A DNA stretch of 7,483 bases from Actinomycetes bacterium. Its GTDB lineage: Bacteria; Actinomycetota; CADDZG01; JAHWKV01. Under the pieces are notes generated by a model. It did not search any database. It was not told where the DNA came from and was given only the letters and a program-made list of their open reading frames with translations. Location of the stretch: the NCBI GenBank assembly GCA_029263035.1, contig JAJCYF010000180.1, positions 1 to 7,483 on the forward strand, written 5' to 3'. Position 1 is the first letter of the stretch, and every line of letters starts with the position of its first letter. Positions 1 through 6,318 of this stretch are shown piece by piece. The translations under genes were made by a program, and so were the position numbers.

Positions 1-171
1 CGAGGGTCGCGAGCCTTCGGGGACTTGATCCTCGGGAGCCCGCTCCTGGAGAACCCAGGTAGGCTGTGCTCGCCTCCCCGCTTGATCCCGTAATCTATGG
101 GGAATCACCAATCAATTCGGAGACCGATGGCACTCAAACAATCCGAAGTCGAGGGCTGCCGACTAACTTAG

Positions 172-690
172 TTACAGGCCGAAGTTTGGCCCGGTCGGGC
201 GGATTTTGGACAGCAGCTTGATGCGCCAGTCGTTCTCCCCCTCCAGCGCCCCGCCAGCGTCGCCGCCCGCCATGGGGACGTACTCGGTGGCCAGCAGGGT
301 GCGCCAGGTGTCGGTGTTAACCACACCGGTGCCCTCTAACCCCCGGAAGACCTGGAACCGCCGGACGCTGATGTCGGTGCGGACGCCGAAGACGCCGTCG
401 ACCGCCGGCAGGGTCCCCCGGACGTAGAGCTGGACCTGGGCTGCCTTGACCGCTTCCCCGGAGTCGCCGTTGGCAACATCGGTCACTAGTGCCGGCCAGG
501 TGGGGGGGCCGGCGATTCCGTCGTCGGTCAGCGCGTGGGCGGCCTGGAACTGCCCGACCGCCGCCTGGGTCGCTTCGCCGAAAACGCCGTCCGGCTCCAG
601 GGCGGAGCCGTGAAAGTTCAGAAGGTGCTGGAGGGTGCGGACCGCCTGGTCCTGATCACCAAGCTGCTTAACCGGCCATTCGACAGCCAT
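172..690 (-). CDS. Protein with two peptidoglycan-binding (PG_binding_1-like) repeats
   Basis: This 172-residue protein consists almost entirely of two tandem PG_binding_1-like repeats, at about residues 7-70 and 72-134. Each has the family pattern of a helix, a [V/E]DGVFG-type turn (PDGVFGEAT at 33-41, VDGVFGVRT at 97-105), an FQ helix (QFQAAH, RFQVFR) and a closing TW (TWPAL, TWRTL). The family generally anchors enzymes to cell-wall peptidoglycan. No signal peptide, lipobox, membrane segment or catalytic domain is visible, so export and enzymatic activity are not supported. The last 38 residues are glycine-rich, then basic, and unrecognised. The ATG start is supported by GGGAGG at 697-702 with a 5-nt spacer. 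The gene lies 47 bp downstream of comEC on the same strand and may be co-transcribed. The fold assignment is firm; the biological role is not known. Confidence 0.85.
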   Translation of the reverse strand: MAVEWPVKQLGDQDQAVRTLQHLLNFHGSALEPDGVFGEATQAAVGQFQAAHALTDDGIAGPPTWPALVTDVANGDSGEAVKAAQVQLYVRGTLPAVDGVFGVRTDISVRRFQVFRGLEGTGVVNTDTWRTLLATEYVPMAGGDAGGALEGENDWRIKLLSKIRPTGPNFGL

Positions 691-737
691 CTCGGCCTCC
701 CGTCGTTCGCCAGTGAATCTACTTCGATTCTAGCCGC

Positions 738-3062
738 CTACCGGCGGGCGCCGACCCGGCCGGAGGTATCGATCTCCACCACAACGTCGCCCAATCGATC
801 GGTCCTCAGGGTCTCCGCGCCTACGCCGTCGAAAATCGCCAGCGCCTTGGCGCTGGGGTGTCCGTAGCTGTTCGGGCCGACGGAGACCGCCACCCATTCC
901 GGGTCCGCCGCCTCCACGAACTCCGGCAGCAGCCGGCCGCTGCCGTGGTGGGGGGCCTTCATCACTGTGCAGTCGATGCGACCGGGGTCGTCCAGCAGAT
1001 CGGCCTGCCCGGCGTCCTCCAGGTCCCCGGTGAACAGCACGCACTCCCCCGCCCAGTTCACGCGGACGACCACCGAGGCATCGTTCAACCCGGGCCCCTC
1101 GGCGGGGGCCTGTTCGGTCACCGACAGCCCGGCGATCTCCCGCAGATCGGGGCTCGGCCCCAGGATGTCGACGCCGAGGTCGCCGATCCGCAGCGACTCT
1201 CCCTCGGTCGCCTCCTCCATCGGCCCCTCGGCGGTCAGGGTCGGCAGCAGCGGGGCCCTCACGCCCGGATGGAGCGCCAGGCCGATGTCGAACCGGCGCA
1301 TCACCGCCTGCAGGCCGATCACGTGGTCGGCGTGCATGTGGGAGGCCACCAGGAGGTCGATCCGCTCGAATCCCCGACGTTTGAGGGTCGCCGCCACCAC
1401 CTCCGGCTCCCGGCCCCCGTCGATCAGGATCCGGGCGCCGGCGGGGCTTTCGACCAGGGCCGCGTCGCCCTCGCCGACGTCGAAGAATGTGACTCGCAGC
1501 CCGGCCGGAGCCGAATAGCCGAGGGCCGGCACCAGACCGGCGCCCACCAGCAGGACTGTTCCGGCGACCGCCGGCCACCGGGCCCACTTTCTGCGCTGGG
1601 CCAGCATGAGCCACACCGCTGCGACTACCAGGTAGGCCGCCAGCGCCTCGAACAGGTTGAAGTTCGGGACGTCCAGCTGGGCGGCGTCCGAGCGTCCAAA
1701 GATCTTTGCCACCCACTGCAGGGCCGAGGTCAGCAGGCCGGCCGGCTTGAGAACCGGCCACGCCAGCGTCTCGGAGACCATCGACGCCACCCCTCCGGCC
1801 AGGCCCAGCACCGTGATCGGGGCAACCAGCACGAATGCCGCCAGATTGGCGGGGACCGAAGCCACCGAAATCCGCCCGAAATGCAGTCCGATCAGGGGGA
1901 AGACCGCAACCTGGGCGGCAATGCCGATGGCCAGCGCCTCCGCCACCGGACCGGGGAGCATCCCGAGCCGGGCGATCAACGGCGGCCGCAGCCACAGGAT
2001 CCCGGCGGTGGCGAGGAACGAAAGCTGGAAGCCCACCGACCACAACAGGTTGGGGTCGAACCCCAGAAGGCCGACGAAAGCCAGACCGAAGGCGTGCGCC
2101 GGCGTTGACAGCCGGCCGAACAGAAAGGCGGCCAGACCCACCGCCGCCATCACCGCGGCCCGAAGCACCGACGGCTCCCACCGGGTGATCACCGTGAACA
2201 GGACGATCGCCGCGAGCCCGATCAGAATTCCCGTCCGCCGCGGAACCCGAAGAAGCGTGAACACCACGGCAAGGGCACCGACGACCATGGCGACGTTCGC
2301 TCCGGAGACCGCGGTGAGGTGCGAGAGCCCGGAGGCCAGGAAGTCGTCCTCCACCCGGGCGCTGATCTTGCGCTCGTCCCCGATCACCAGCCCGGCCAGC
2401 AGTGCCGACTGGTTGGGGCGCAGCGCCGATTCCGAGGCGGCCAGCATCCGGGATCTGAAGAAGTTGGATGCCGCCAGCACCGGGTTGCGGGTGTGCGAAA
2501 CCACCTCCACCGGCGACAGCACCACCGCAGTGGCCGCCACTCCCTTGCGGGCCAGCCGCGCGTCGAACGGCTCCGCCGGGTCCAGCCTCGACAGCTTGAT
2601 CTCGGCCCGCACCCGGTCGCCCAGCGCCAACGCGGGGGGCTTCCCGTAGGACCGGACCGACAGCTTGCCGGCCACGCGCCCCGCCTGCTCCGGGTCGGTG
2701 AGCGACACCGACCCCAATGTGTACCCCCAGCCCCGGATCAGCGGCTCCGGGTCCGACGCAACCCGGGCCTCAACCGAGACAACCCGGCCGTCCAGCGACG
2801 CCAGGGCCGAGCCCGTCCTCGCCGCCTCCCGGACCGCCAGATCGCTGAAGCCGACCAGGCCGGCGCCGCACAGCAGCAGGGCTGCCGCGGCCGGGCCGAC
2901 CCGCGGCAGCAGGTCCCCCGGCTGAGGATCGGGCAGCCGCCTGTGGACCAGCCAGGCACCGGCCACGAGGCAGACACCGATGAGCCCGGCCCCCAGGCCG
3001 ACCATCGTGCCCGGACGCCACAGGTCGGCGGCGACTACACCCAGCAGGAAGGCCGCCGCCAC
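738..3062 (-). CDS. comEC: ComEC/Rec2 DNA-uptake channel with C-terminal metallo-beta-lactamase domain
   Basis: ComEC is the inner-membrane channel that carries single-stranded DNA into the cytoplasm during natural transformation. The 774 residues match the usual full length and domain order. An N-terminal hydrophobic region and soluble DUF4131-like part occupy about 1-200. The polytopic Competence domain spans about 210-510 and includes the family motif GLSHLTAVSGAN (245-256). A metallo-beta-lactamase-fold domain spans about 522-770. That domain retains the metal-binding HMHADH (575-580), FTGD (677-680), HHGS (705-708) and YGHPS (733-737), so it appears intact; in the family it is thought to degrade the non-transported strand. 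The start is GTG at 3062, 23 nt after the comEA stop, with no good Shine-Dalgarno sequence, which suggests translational coupling to comEA. No upstream ATG, GTG or TTG was seen in this frame within the gap. Neighbouring comEA supports the identification. Confidence 0.96.
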   Translation of the reverse strand: MAAAFLLGVVAADLWRPGTMVGLGAGLIGVCLVAGAWLVHRRLPDPQPGDLLPRVGPAAAALLLCGAGLVGFSDLAVREAARTGSALASLDGRVVSVEARVASDPEPLIRGWGYTLGSVSLTDPEQAGRVAGKLSVRSYGKPPALALGDRVRAEIKLSRLDPAEPFDARLARKGVAATAVVLSPVEVVSHTRNPVLAASNFFRSRMLAASESALRPNQSALLAGLVIGDERKISARVEDDFLASGLSHLTAVSGANVAMVVGALAVVFTLLRVPRRTGILIGLAAIVLFTVITRWEPSVLRAAVMAAVGLAAFLFGRLSTPAHAFGLAFVGLLGFDPNLLWSVGFQLSFLATAGILWLRPPLIARLGMLPGPVAEALAIGIAAQVAVFPLIGLHFGRISVASVPANLAAFVLVAPITVLGLAGGVASMVSETLAWPVLKPAGLLTSALQWVAKIFGRSDAAQLDVPNFNLFEALAAYLVVAAVWLMLAQRRKWARWPAVAGTVLLVGAGLVPALGYSAPAGLRVTFFDVGEGDAALVESPAGARILIDGGREPEVVAATLKRRGFERIDLLVASHMHADHVIGLQAVMRRFDIGLALHPGVRAPLLPTLTAEGPMEEATEGESLRIGDLGVDILGPSPDLREIAGLSVTEQAPAEGPGLNDASVVVRVNWAGECVLFTGDLEDAGQADLLDDPGRIDCTVMKAPHHGSGRLLPEFVEAADPEWVAVSVGPNSYGHPSAKALAIFDGVGAETLRTDRLGDVVVEIDTSGRVGARR

Positions 3063-3085
3063 CCAGACAATCCGGGGCGGGGGCG

Positions 3086-3715
3086 CTACACCGTTATCTG
3101 GTCCTTCAGCGCCTCGTACTTCTTCGGGCCGAATCCGCTCACCTCCATCAACTGGCGGGGGGAGGTAAACCGGCCCTTGGTTTGGCGGTGGGAGACGATG
3201 CGTTCGGCCAGAACGGGGCCCACGCCGGGCAACTCCTCCAACTGGGACGGGGTGGCCGCGTTGAGGTTGACCTTGCCTCCGGGCATCCCGGCTTCACCGC
3301 CGGCCCCGGCGTCGGCCGGCACCGCCTCCCCCGGTTTGGGGACCGTGACCTTCTGACCGTCGGCCACCACCGCCGCCAGATTCAGGGCGTTGGCATCCGC
3401 GTCTCCCAGCGGTCCGCCGGCGGCGGCGACGGCATCCTGCACCCGGCTCCCCTCCGGCAGGGTGTACACGCCGGGCGTGGTGACCTGCCCAGAGACGTGG
3501 ACCATTAATTGCTTAACCGGTGATGGAGACGCGCTGGCTTCCGGCTGGGTTGCGGCCACCCGCTCGATGGGGGGCGCCGGCGGGTCGGAGCTGCGGAGGA
3601 TGACCAGCGCCCCGGTCCCCACGATTCCAAGACCGAGCAGGACGACCAGGAGCAACTCGGAGCGGGACGCGCGCGCTGCGTCCGATATGCGCTGGAAAAC
3701 ACCCGCTTCCTGCAC
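3086..3715 (-). CDS. comEA: ComEA-type DNA-binding protein (SLBB plus helix-hairpin-helix)
   Basis: ComEA is the membrane-anchored receptor that binds double-stranded DNA and hands it to ComEC. I choose the GTG at 3715, giving 209 residues, because GGGAGG lies 4 nt upstream. The frame stays open to a GTG at 3844, but the extra 43 residues are not ComEA-like and would begin upstream of the promoter-like element at 3785-3813. The domains are a short cytoplasmic N-terminus, one membrane segment (20-41), a proline/serine-rich linker, an SLBB domain (about 69-127, including VSGQVTTPGVYTLPEGS), a Gly/Ala-rich linker, and a tandem helix-hairpin-helix region (148-209). The last carries the hallmark VNLNAAT, LPGVG and VSGFGPKK. 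This is the usual architecture in Gram-positive bacteria and the product looks complete. The gene is followed immediately by comEC. Confidence 0.93.
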   Translation of the reverse strand: MQEAGVFQRISDAARASRSELLLVVLLGLGIVGTGALVILRSSDPPAPPIERVAATQPEASASPSPVKQLMVHVSGQVTTPGVYTLPEGSRVQDAVAAAGGPLGDADANALNLAAVVADGQKVTVPKPGEAVPADAGAGGEAGMPGGKVNLNAATPSQLEELPGVGPVLAERIVSHRQTKGRFTSPRQLMEVSGFGPKKYEALKDQITV

Positions 3716-3719
3716 CCGT

Positions 3720-3725
3720 CCTCCC
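3720..3725 (-). promoter_or_regulatory. Ribosome binding site deciding the comEA start
   Basis: On the minus strand GGGAGG is followed by ACGG and then the GTG at 3715. It is the only strong Shine-Dalgarno sequence in the comEA leader, and it sets the start 43 codons inside the longest possible reading frame. Confidence 0.6.
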
Positions 3726-3761
3726 AGAAGAAGGAGACCTCGCCTTGGCTGACTTTCGAAC

Positions 3762-3781
3762 CGGGGAAGTGCGGGGAAGTG
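3762..3781. repeat. Perfect 10-bp tandem direct repeat in the comEA leader
   Basis: The decamer CGGGGAAGTG occurs twice head to tail with no spacer (3762-3771 and 3772-3781, plus-strand reading). It lies immediately downstream of the putative comEA -10 hexamer, about where transcription would begin. A one-helical-turn repeat period would suit side-by-side protein binding, but no known operator is recognised. Confidence 0.6.
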
Positions 3782-3784
3782 TCC

Positions 3785-3813
3785 TTTGTAACCCGTGGCG
3801 ACCGGTTTGGCAA
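3785..3813 (-). promoter_or_regulatory. Putative sigma-70-type promoter of comEA-comEC
   Basis: On the minus strand, TTGCCA (3813-3808; 5 of 6 to TTGACA) is separated by exactly 17 nt from TACAAA (3790-3785; 4 of 6 to TATAAT). Transcription would start near 3778, giving a leader of roughly 60 nt before the GTG at 3715. Spacing and position are good, but this is a sequence-only prediction. Confidence 0.4.
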
Positions 3814-3857
3814 CATTGGGAAATTTCAGGCAAAACGCTAGCACCCACGGGTGACAT

Positions 3858-4580
3858 TCAGGCCGGTTCGAGTCCCTCCACCGGCGTAGCGACGAAAACC
3901 GCCAGGTCGCTAAGTGCCGTCGACTCCACCAGGTAGCTTTCCGCCTGCCGCAGGGCGAGCCGCCGGGTCAGTGTCAGCATCTGCGCCACCCCCGAACGCG
4001 CCCGGACCACCTCATCCGGGGTGGCGTACTGCCGGACGTGGCCCCACATGTGCTCAACTGCATTGGCCAGCCGGCCTTCGCTCGGGCGCCGGCGAAGCAG
4101 GAGCACCAGGTCCCGGGCCAGATCGCCCACAGCCGCCTTCGAACCCAGCTCCGCCAGGTCCCGGCCTATCCTCCCCGCCTCCTCGGGACTGCGGGCCATC
4201 ACCGAGTACTTGTGCTGCGCCCACATCTGCTGGGCATCGGACGGCAGCGGAATCCGCCCGCCCTCCCTGCCGGCGTACTTGTTACGGAGGATGGTGATCT
4301 GGTCGCCGGGTGGGTCAACGAAGTCGGACGGCCACACCGGTTCCTCAAGTGCGGCCAGCGGTGTCCGGTCGACGTACCCCCGCAGCGCCATCTCGGCAAC
4401 CAGCTGGTTGTGGCGCTCGACCAGGCCCCCGAGAGCGCCCACCCAGCGAAGCGTCTCCGGGTGGTTGGAGTAGCCCAACTTGGCGTTGACCAGGATCGAG
4501 TGCATCCCGTGGAGCTCCCGGTGCTCCCCCAGCAGGCTGCCCCGGTTGAGGTAGCCCGGCGACAGGTCCCAGATCCGCAA
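3858..4580 (-). CDS. Pyrimidine-dimer DNA glycosylase-like (Pyr_excise) domain fused to YbgA-like DUF1722 domain
   Basis: This 240-residue protein has two recognisable parts. Residues 1 to about 95 resemble the T4 endonuclease V (Pyr_excise) family. They begin MRIWDL, carry LLGEHRELHG (16-25), which aligns with the T4 DenV segment containing catalytic Glu23, and continue with HPETLRW (40-46) and a long helix at 54-69. Residues about 117-220 resemble DUF1722/E. coli YbgA: HKYSVMARSP (123-132), LLLRRRPSEGRLANAVEHMWGH (160-181, shared helices) and a C-terminal helical segment. The expected activity is nicking DNA at UV-induced pyrimidine dimers; the role of DUF1722 is not established. The TTG start is forced: an in-frame TGA lies one codon upstream, GGGAG lies 7 nt before it, and it yields the family-typical MRIW. 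The gene is 36 nt downstream of the small membrane-protein gene, probably in one operon with creD. Domain calls rest on motif recognition only. Confidence 0.78.
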   Translation of the reverse strand: MRIWDLSPGYLNRGSLLGEHRELHGMHSILVNAKLGYSNHPETLRWVGALGGLVERHNQLVAEMALRGYVDRTPLAALEEPVWPSDFVDPPGDQITILRNKYAGREGGRIPLPSDAQQMWAQHKYSVMARSPEEAGRIGRDLAELGSKAAVGDLARDLVLLLRRRPSEGRLANAVEHMWGHVRQYATPDEVVRARSGVAQMLTLTRRLALRQAESYLVESTALSDLAVFVATPVEGLEPA

Positions 4581-4587
4581 CGTTCAG

Positions 4588-4592
4588 CTCCC
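4588..4592 (-). promoter_or_regulatory. Ribosome binding site for the TTG start at 4580
   Basis: On the minus strand GGGAG is followed by a 7-nt spacer and then TTG. With the in-frame TGA just before the TTG, it fixes the N-terminus of the glycosylase-like protein as MRIW. Confidence 0.55.
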
Positions 4593-4616
4593 GGTGTCCG
4601 GCATACTTCAGCCTAT

Positions 4617-4808
4617 CTAAAGGCTGGGCCCGCCCCGCTTCGCATCCTGGGCGGCCTTGATCCGGAACAACAGGGACAAAGGAACTGCCCCCACGGCAAC
4701 GCAGCCGGACAAGCCGCCCAAGGACCCGGATCCCACACCCATAACAGTGAAGAAAAGGGCGAAGCAGACGCAGAGGACCAGGCCCACCACATAGGTGACT
4801 CGCTTCAC
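4617..4808 (-). CDS. Small two-segment membrane protein, unknown function
   Basis: I read a 63-residue protein starting at GTG 4808, which overlaps the creD TGA stop as GTGA, the classic sign of translational coupling. It has two hydrophobic segments, about 5-24 (TYVVGLVLCVCFALFFTVMG) and 29-48, joined by a short Gly/Ser loop. The tail RIKAAQDAKRGG is basic and probably cytoplasmic. The frame stays open far upstream inside creD, but that part is Arg/Pro-rich shadow translation, so the short form is preferred. I recognise no family. Its place directly behind creD suggests a membrane partner or accessory protein, but that is inference from position only. Confidence 0.65.
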   Translation of the reverse strand: MKRVTYVVGLVLCVCFALFFTVMGVGSGSLGGLSGCVAVGAVPLSLLFRIKAAQDAKRGGPSL

Positions 4809-6148
4809 GCCGGTTCCGCCCCCGGTGCCGACCAGTCCACCTTCCGGGTGGCGTACATGATGGTGCCGAGGATCACGAACAGGCCAACCGACCCCATCAA
4901 CAGGGCGTAGTCCTCTTTGCGCAGCAGCACGTACAGGTAGGCGTAGAGCCCGGCGACGGCACCGGTGACCGTCGCCGCCCGAGCCCGCTGGCGGAAGATC
5001 ACCCAGCTGTAGGCCCCGATCATCCCGACCACCGCCAGGCTGGCGATCGCGTAGGCCGGAGCGAACCCCAGGTGCTCCGAGAGCGACAGCTCCAGCAGGT
5101 AGAACAGGCACAGCGCCGCCCCCACCAGCAGGTACTGGATGGGGTGGACCCGGACCCGGCCCAGCACCTCGATCAGCCACATCAGGGCGAAGGTCAAAAG
5201 CAGGAACAGTGCCGCGTACTTCAGGCTGCGCTCGGCCATCGAGTAGGTATTCACCGGCTCCACCAGCTCCACGCCGAACAGCGACGCGTCGATCGCCGGC
5301 CTCAGCGCGGTTGCCTCCGTCCACGCCTGCGGGTAGTTGCGGCCGAGGAACGGGATGGCCCAGGAGGCCCGGAAGCCATCGGTGTTCACGGTGCGATCGG
5401 TGGGCAGCCAGTTGCCCTGAAAGCTCGGGTTCGGCGAGTTGGACTCCAGCTCGACGACGGCGTTCTCGGCAAAGGGGGCAATTGAAAGCATGGAACTGCC
5501 GTTCAGGGTCAGCGGGAAGGAGAAGCGATAGCTTTCGGTAGCAGGATCGGCGCCCACGGCGGCCTGTATCCCGGTCTGGTACTCGGGGAAGCCACCGGTG
5601 CCCGGCAGGAACGGGGCGGGGCTTGCGTTCCACTGCACCGATCCCTGCTCCTGGATCGCCCGGACATCGGAGATTGCCACCACCAGGTGGGCCCGGGACC
5701 AGTCGGCGGCCGCGGGGTCGATGCCGAGCGACCCAAAGTCGGGCCGGCCGAACTCCCCCTCAACGTTCATGTCCAGGCGGTAGACCGGTACTGAGAGGAT
5801 CCCCCGCTCGCGGGTCTCGGAATCAACCTTGCCGGTCGCGTGCAAGGTCCTGGGCAAGAAGACCGCGTTGCCGGGGCGATCGGTGACCACCGGCGCTCCG
5901 GTTGGAGAAACGCTCGTGGTGCGTTCGGTGTAGGGCACCACCAGGGCCGGACCGACGATCGACTGGCTGTTGCCCCACTTCGAGGCGATCTCGCCTACCG
6001 CACCCGCGGCCCGCCCCTGGCGCTCCTTCACCAGGTCGCCGATGCGGAGGACCGGAATAAGCAGTAGGAGGGCGAGAAGGCCCACGCCGACCAGCCGAAG
6101 GGTGCGGGATCCGGAGAATGACCATCCCCAGCGGTTCTCATCTTCCAT
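4805..6148 (-). CDS. creD: CreD family inner-membrane protein (cell envelope integrity)
   Basis: The 447 residues match the CreD/Cet family in length and layout. A short cytoplasmic N-terminus precedes a membrane segment (about 18-33), then a large extracytoplasmic domain (about 35-305) and five predicted C-terminal membrane segments (about 309-328, 337-355, 363-383, 391-409, 416-432). Family signatures visible are GPALVVPY (66-73), DGFRASWAIPFLGRNYPQAW (257-276) and YLLVGAALCLFYLLELSLSE (339-358). In enterobacteria creD belongs to the CreBC two-component regulon and affects envelope integrity and colicin or beta-lactam tolerance; its biochemical activity is unknown. No creB or creC is present in this window. 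The ATG at 6148 is preceded by AAAGGA at 6156-6161 with a 7-nt spacer. It is the first gene of a probable three-gene operon and is transcribed divergently from the metal-transport operon. Confidence 0.94.
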   Translation of the reverse strand: MEDENRWGWSFSGSRTLRLVGVGLLALLLLIPVLRIGDLVKERQGRAAGAVGEIASKWGNSQSIVGPALVVPYTERTTSVSPTGAPVVTDRPGNAVFLPRTLHATGKVDSETRERGILSVPVYRLDMNVEGEFGRPDFGSLGIDPAAADWSRAHLVVAISDVRAIQEQGSVQWNASPAPFLPGTGGFPEYQTGIQAAVGADPATESYRFSFPLTLNGSSMLSIAPFAENAVVELESNSPNPSFQGNWLPTDRTVNTDGFRASWAIPFLGRNYPQAWTEATALRPAIDASLFGVELVEPVNTYSMAERSLKYAALFLLLTFALMWLIEVLGRVRVHPIQYLLVGAALCLFYLLELSLSEHLGFAPAYAIASLAVVGMIGAYSWVIFRQRARAATVTGAVAGLYAYLYVLLRKEDYALLMGSVGLFVILGTIMYATRKVDWSAPGAEPA

Positions 6149-6248
6149 GAAACGGTCCTTTCGTCGGCGTGAAGGACCCTCACACTACGGACCGCAATCC
6201 CGGGAAACGCGAGGGCGGTGTCAAGGAAATGTGAAGACTGTCCGGCCC

Positions 6249-6271
6249 TTATCGCAATCGTGTTGCAATAA
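6249..6271. promoter_or_regulatory. Putative metal-repressor (Zur-like) operator
   Basis: A 23-bp imperfect inverted repeat has outer arms TTATCGCAA and TTGCAATAA around five bases, with 8 of 9 arm positions complementary. It overlaps the putative -35 of the metal-transport operon, where a repressor would act. Dyads of about this size with A/T-rich arms are typical of Fur/Zur-family sites upstream of zinc importer genes. The regulator is inferred from context, not identified. Confidence 0.45.
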
Positions 6272-6291
6272 GCACCCGGTCGCCATAGACT
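6263..6291 (+). promoter_or_regulatory. Putative promoter of the metal-transport operon
   Basis: TTGCAA (6263-6268) and TAGACT (6286-6291) are separated by 17 nt; each matches the sigma-70 consensus at 4 of 6 positions. The start of transcription would fall near 6298, about 20 nt before the ATG at 6319. The -35 hexamer lies inside the palindrome at 6249-6271, consistent with repression. Confidence 0.35.
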
Positions 6292-6318
6292 CCAAAACCA
6301 ACCTGGTCGGAGGTCGGA

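Noticed and set aside
1..171. Open frames at the left margin: a 30-codon plus-strand tail ending in TAA at 91-93, and a minus-strand frame of about 40 codons running off the edge.
   Set aside because: Neither shows a recognisable motif, and the minus frame has no convincing ribosome binding site. Both are short enough to occur by chance in GC-rich DNA, so no gene is called.
730..2181. Long minus-strand frame of 483 codons overlapping comEC in another frame, and several long plus-strand frames opposite comEC.
   Set aside because: Their translations are Arg/Gly/Pro-rich with no motifs, while the comEC frame has full-length family motifs. They are shadow frames of high-GC coding DNA.
3842..3853. 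CACCCACGGGTG dyad just after the glycosylase-like gene, followed on the minus strand by TTTT, as a possible terminator.
   Set aside because: The dyad would leave a 2-nt loop, or only a 4-bp stem with a 4-nt loop. The T run is short and separated from it.
3716..3857. Segments such as GCCAAACCGG and GCCACGGG in the comEA leader, faintly like pieces of a GEMM-I (cyclic di-GMP) riboswitch.
   Set aside because: The pieces are not in the order or spacing of the aptamer, and no P1/P2/P3 stem set could be drawn by eye. A covariance-model search would settle it.
3862..3885. GGTTCGAGTCC, resembling a tRNA T-loop, on the plus strand.
   Set aside because: The flanking 5-nt arms do not pair well, no anticodon or acceptor stem could be assembled around it, and it lies in the coding end of the glycosylase-like gene.
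6219..6224. Perfect TTGACA on the minus strand upstream of creD as a possible -35.
   Set aside because: At 17 nt downstream the hexamer is GGGATT, a poor -10, and no better one was seen at 16-18 nt. The creD promoter is left uncalled.
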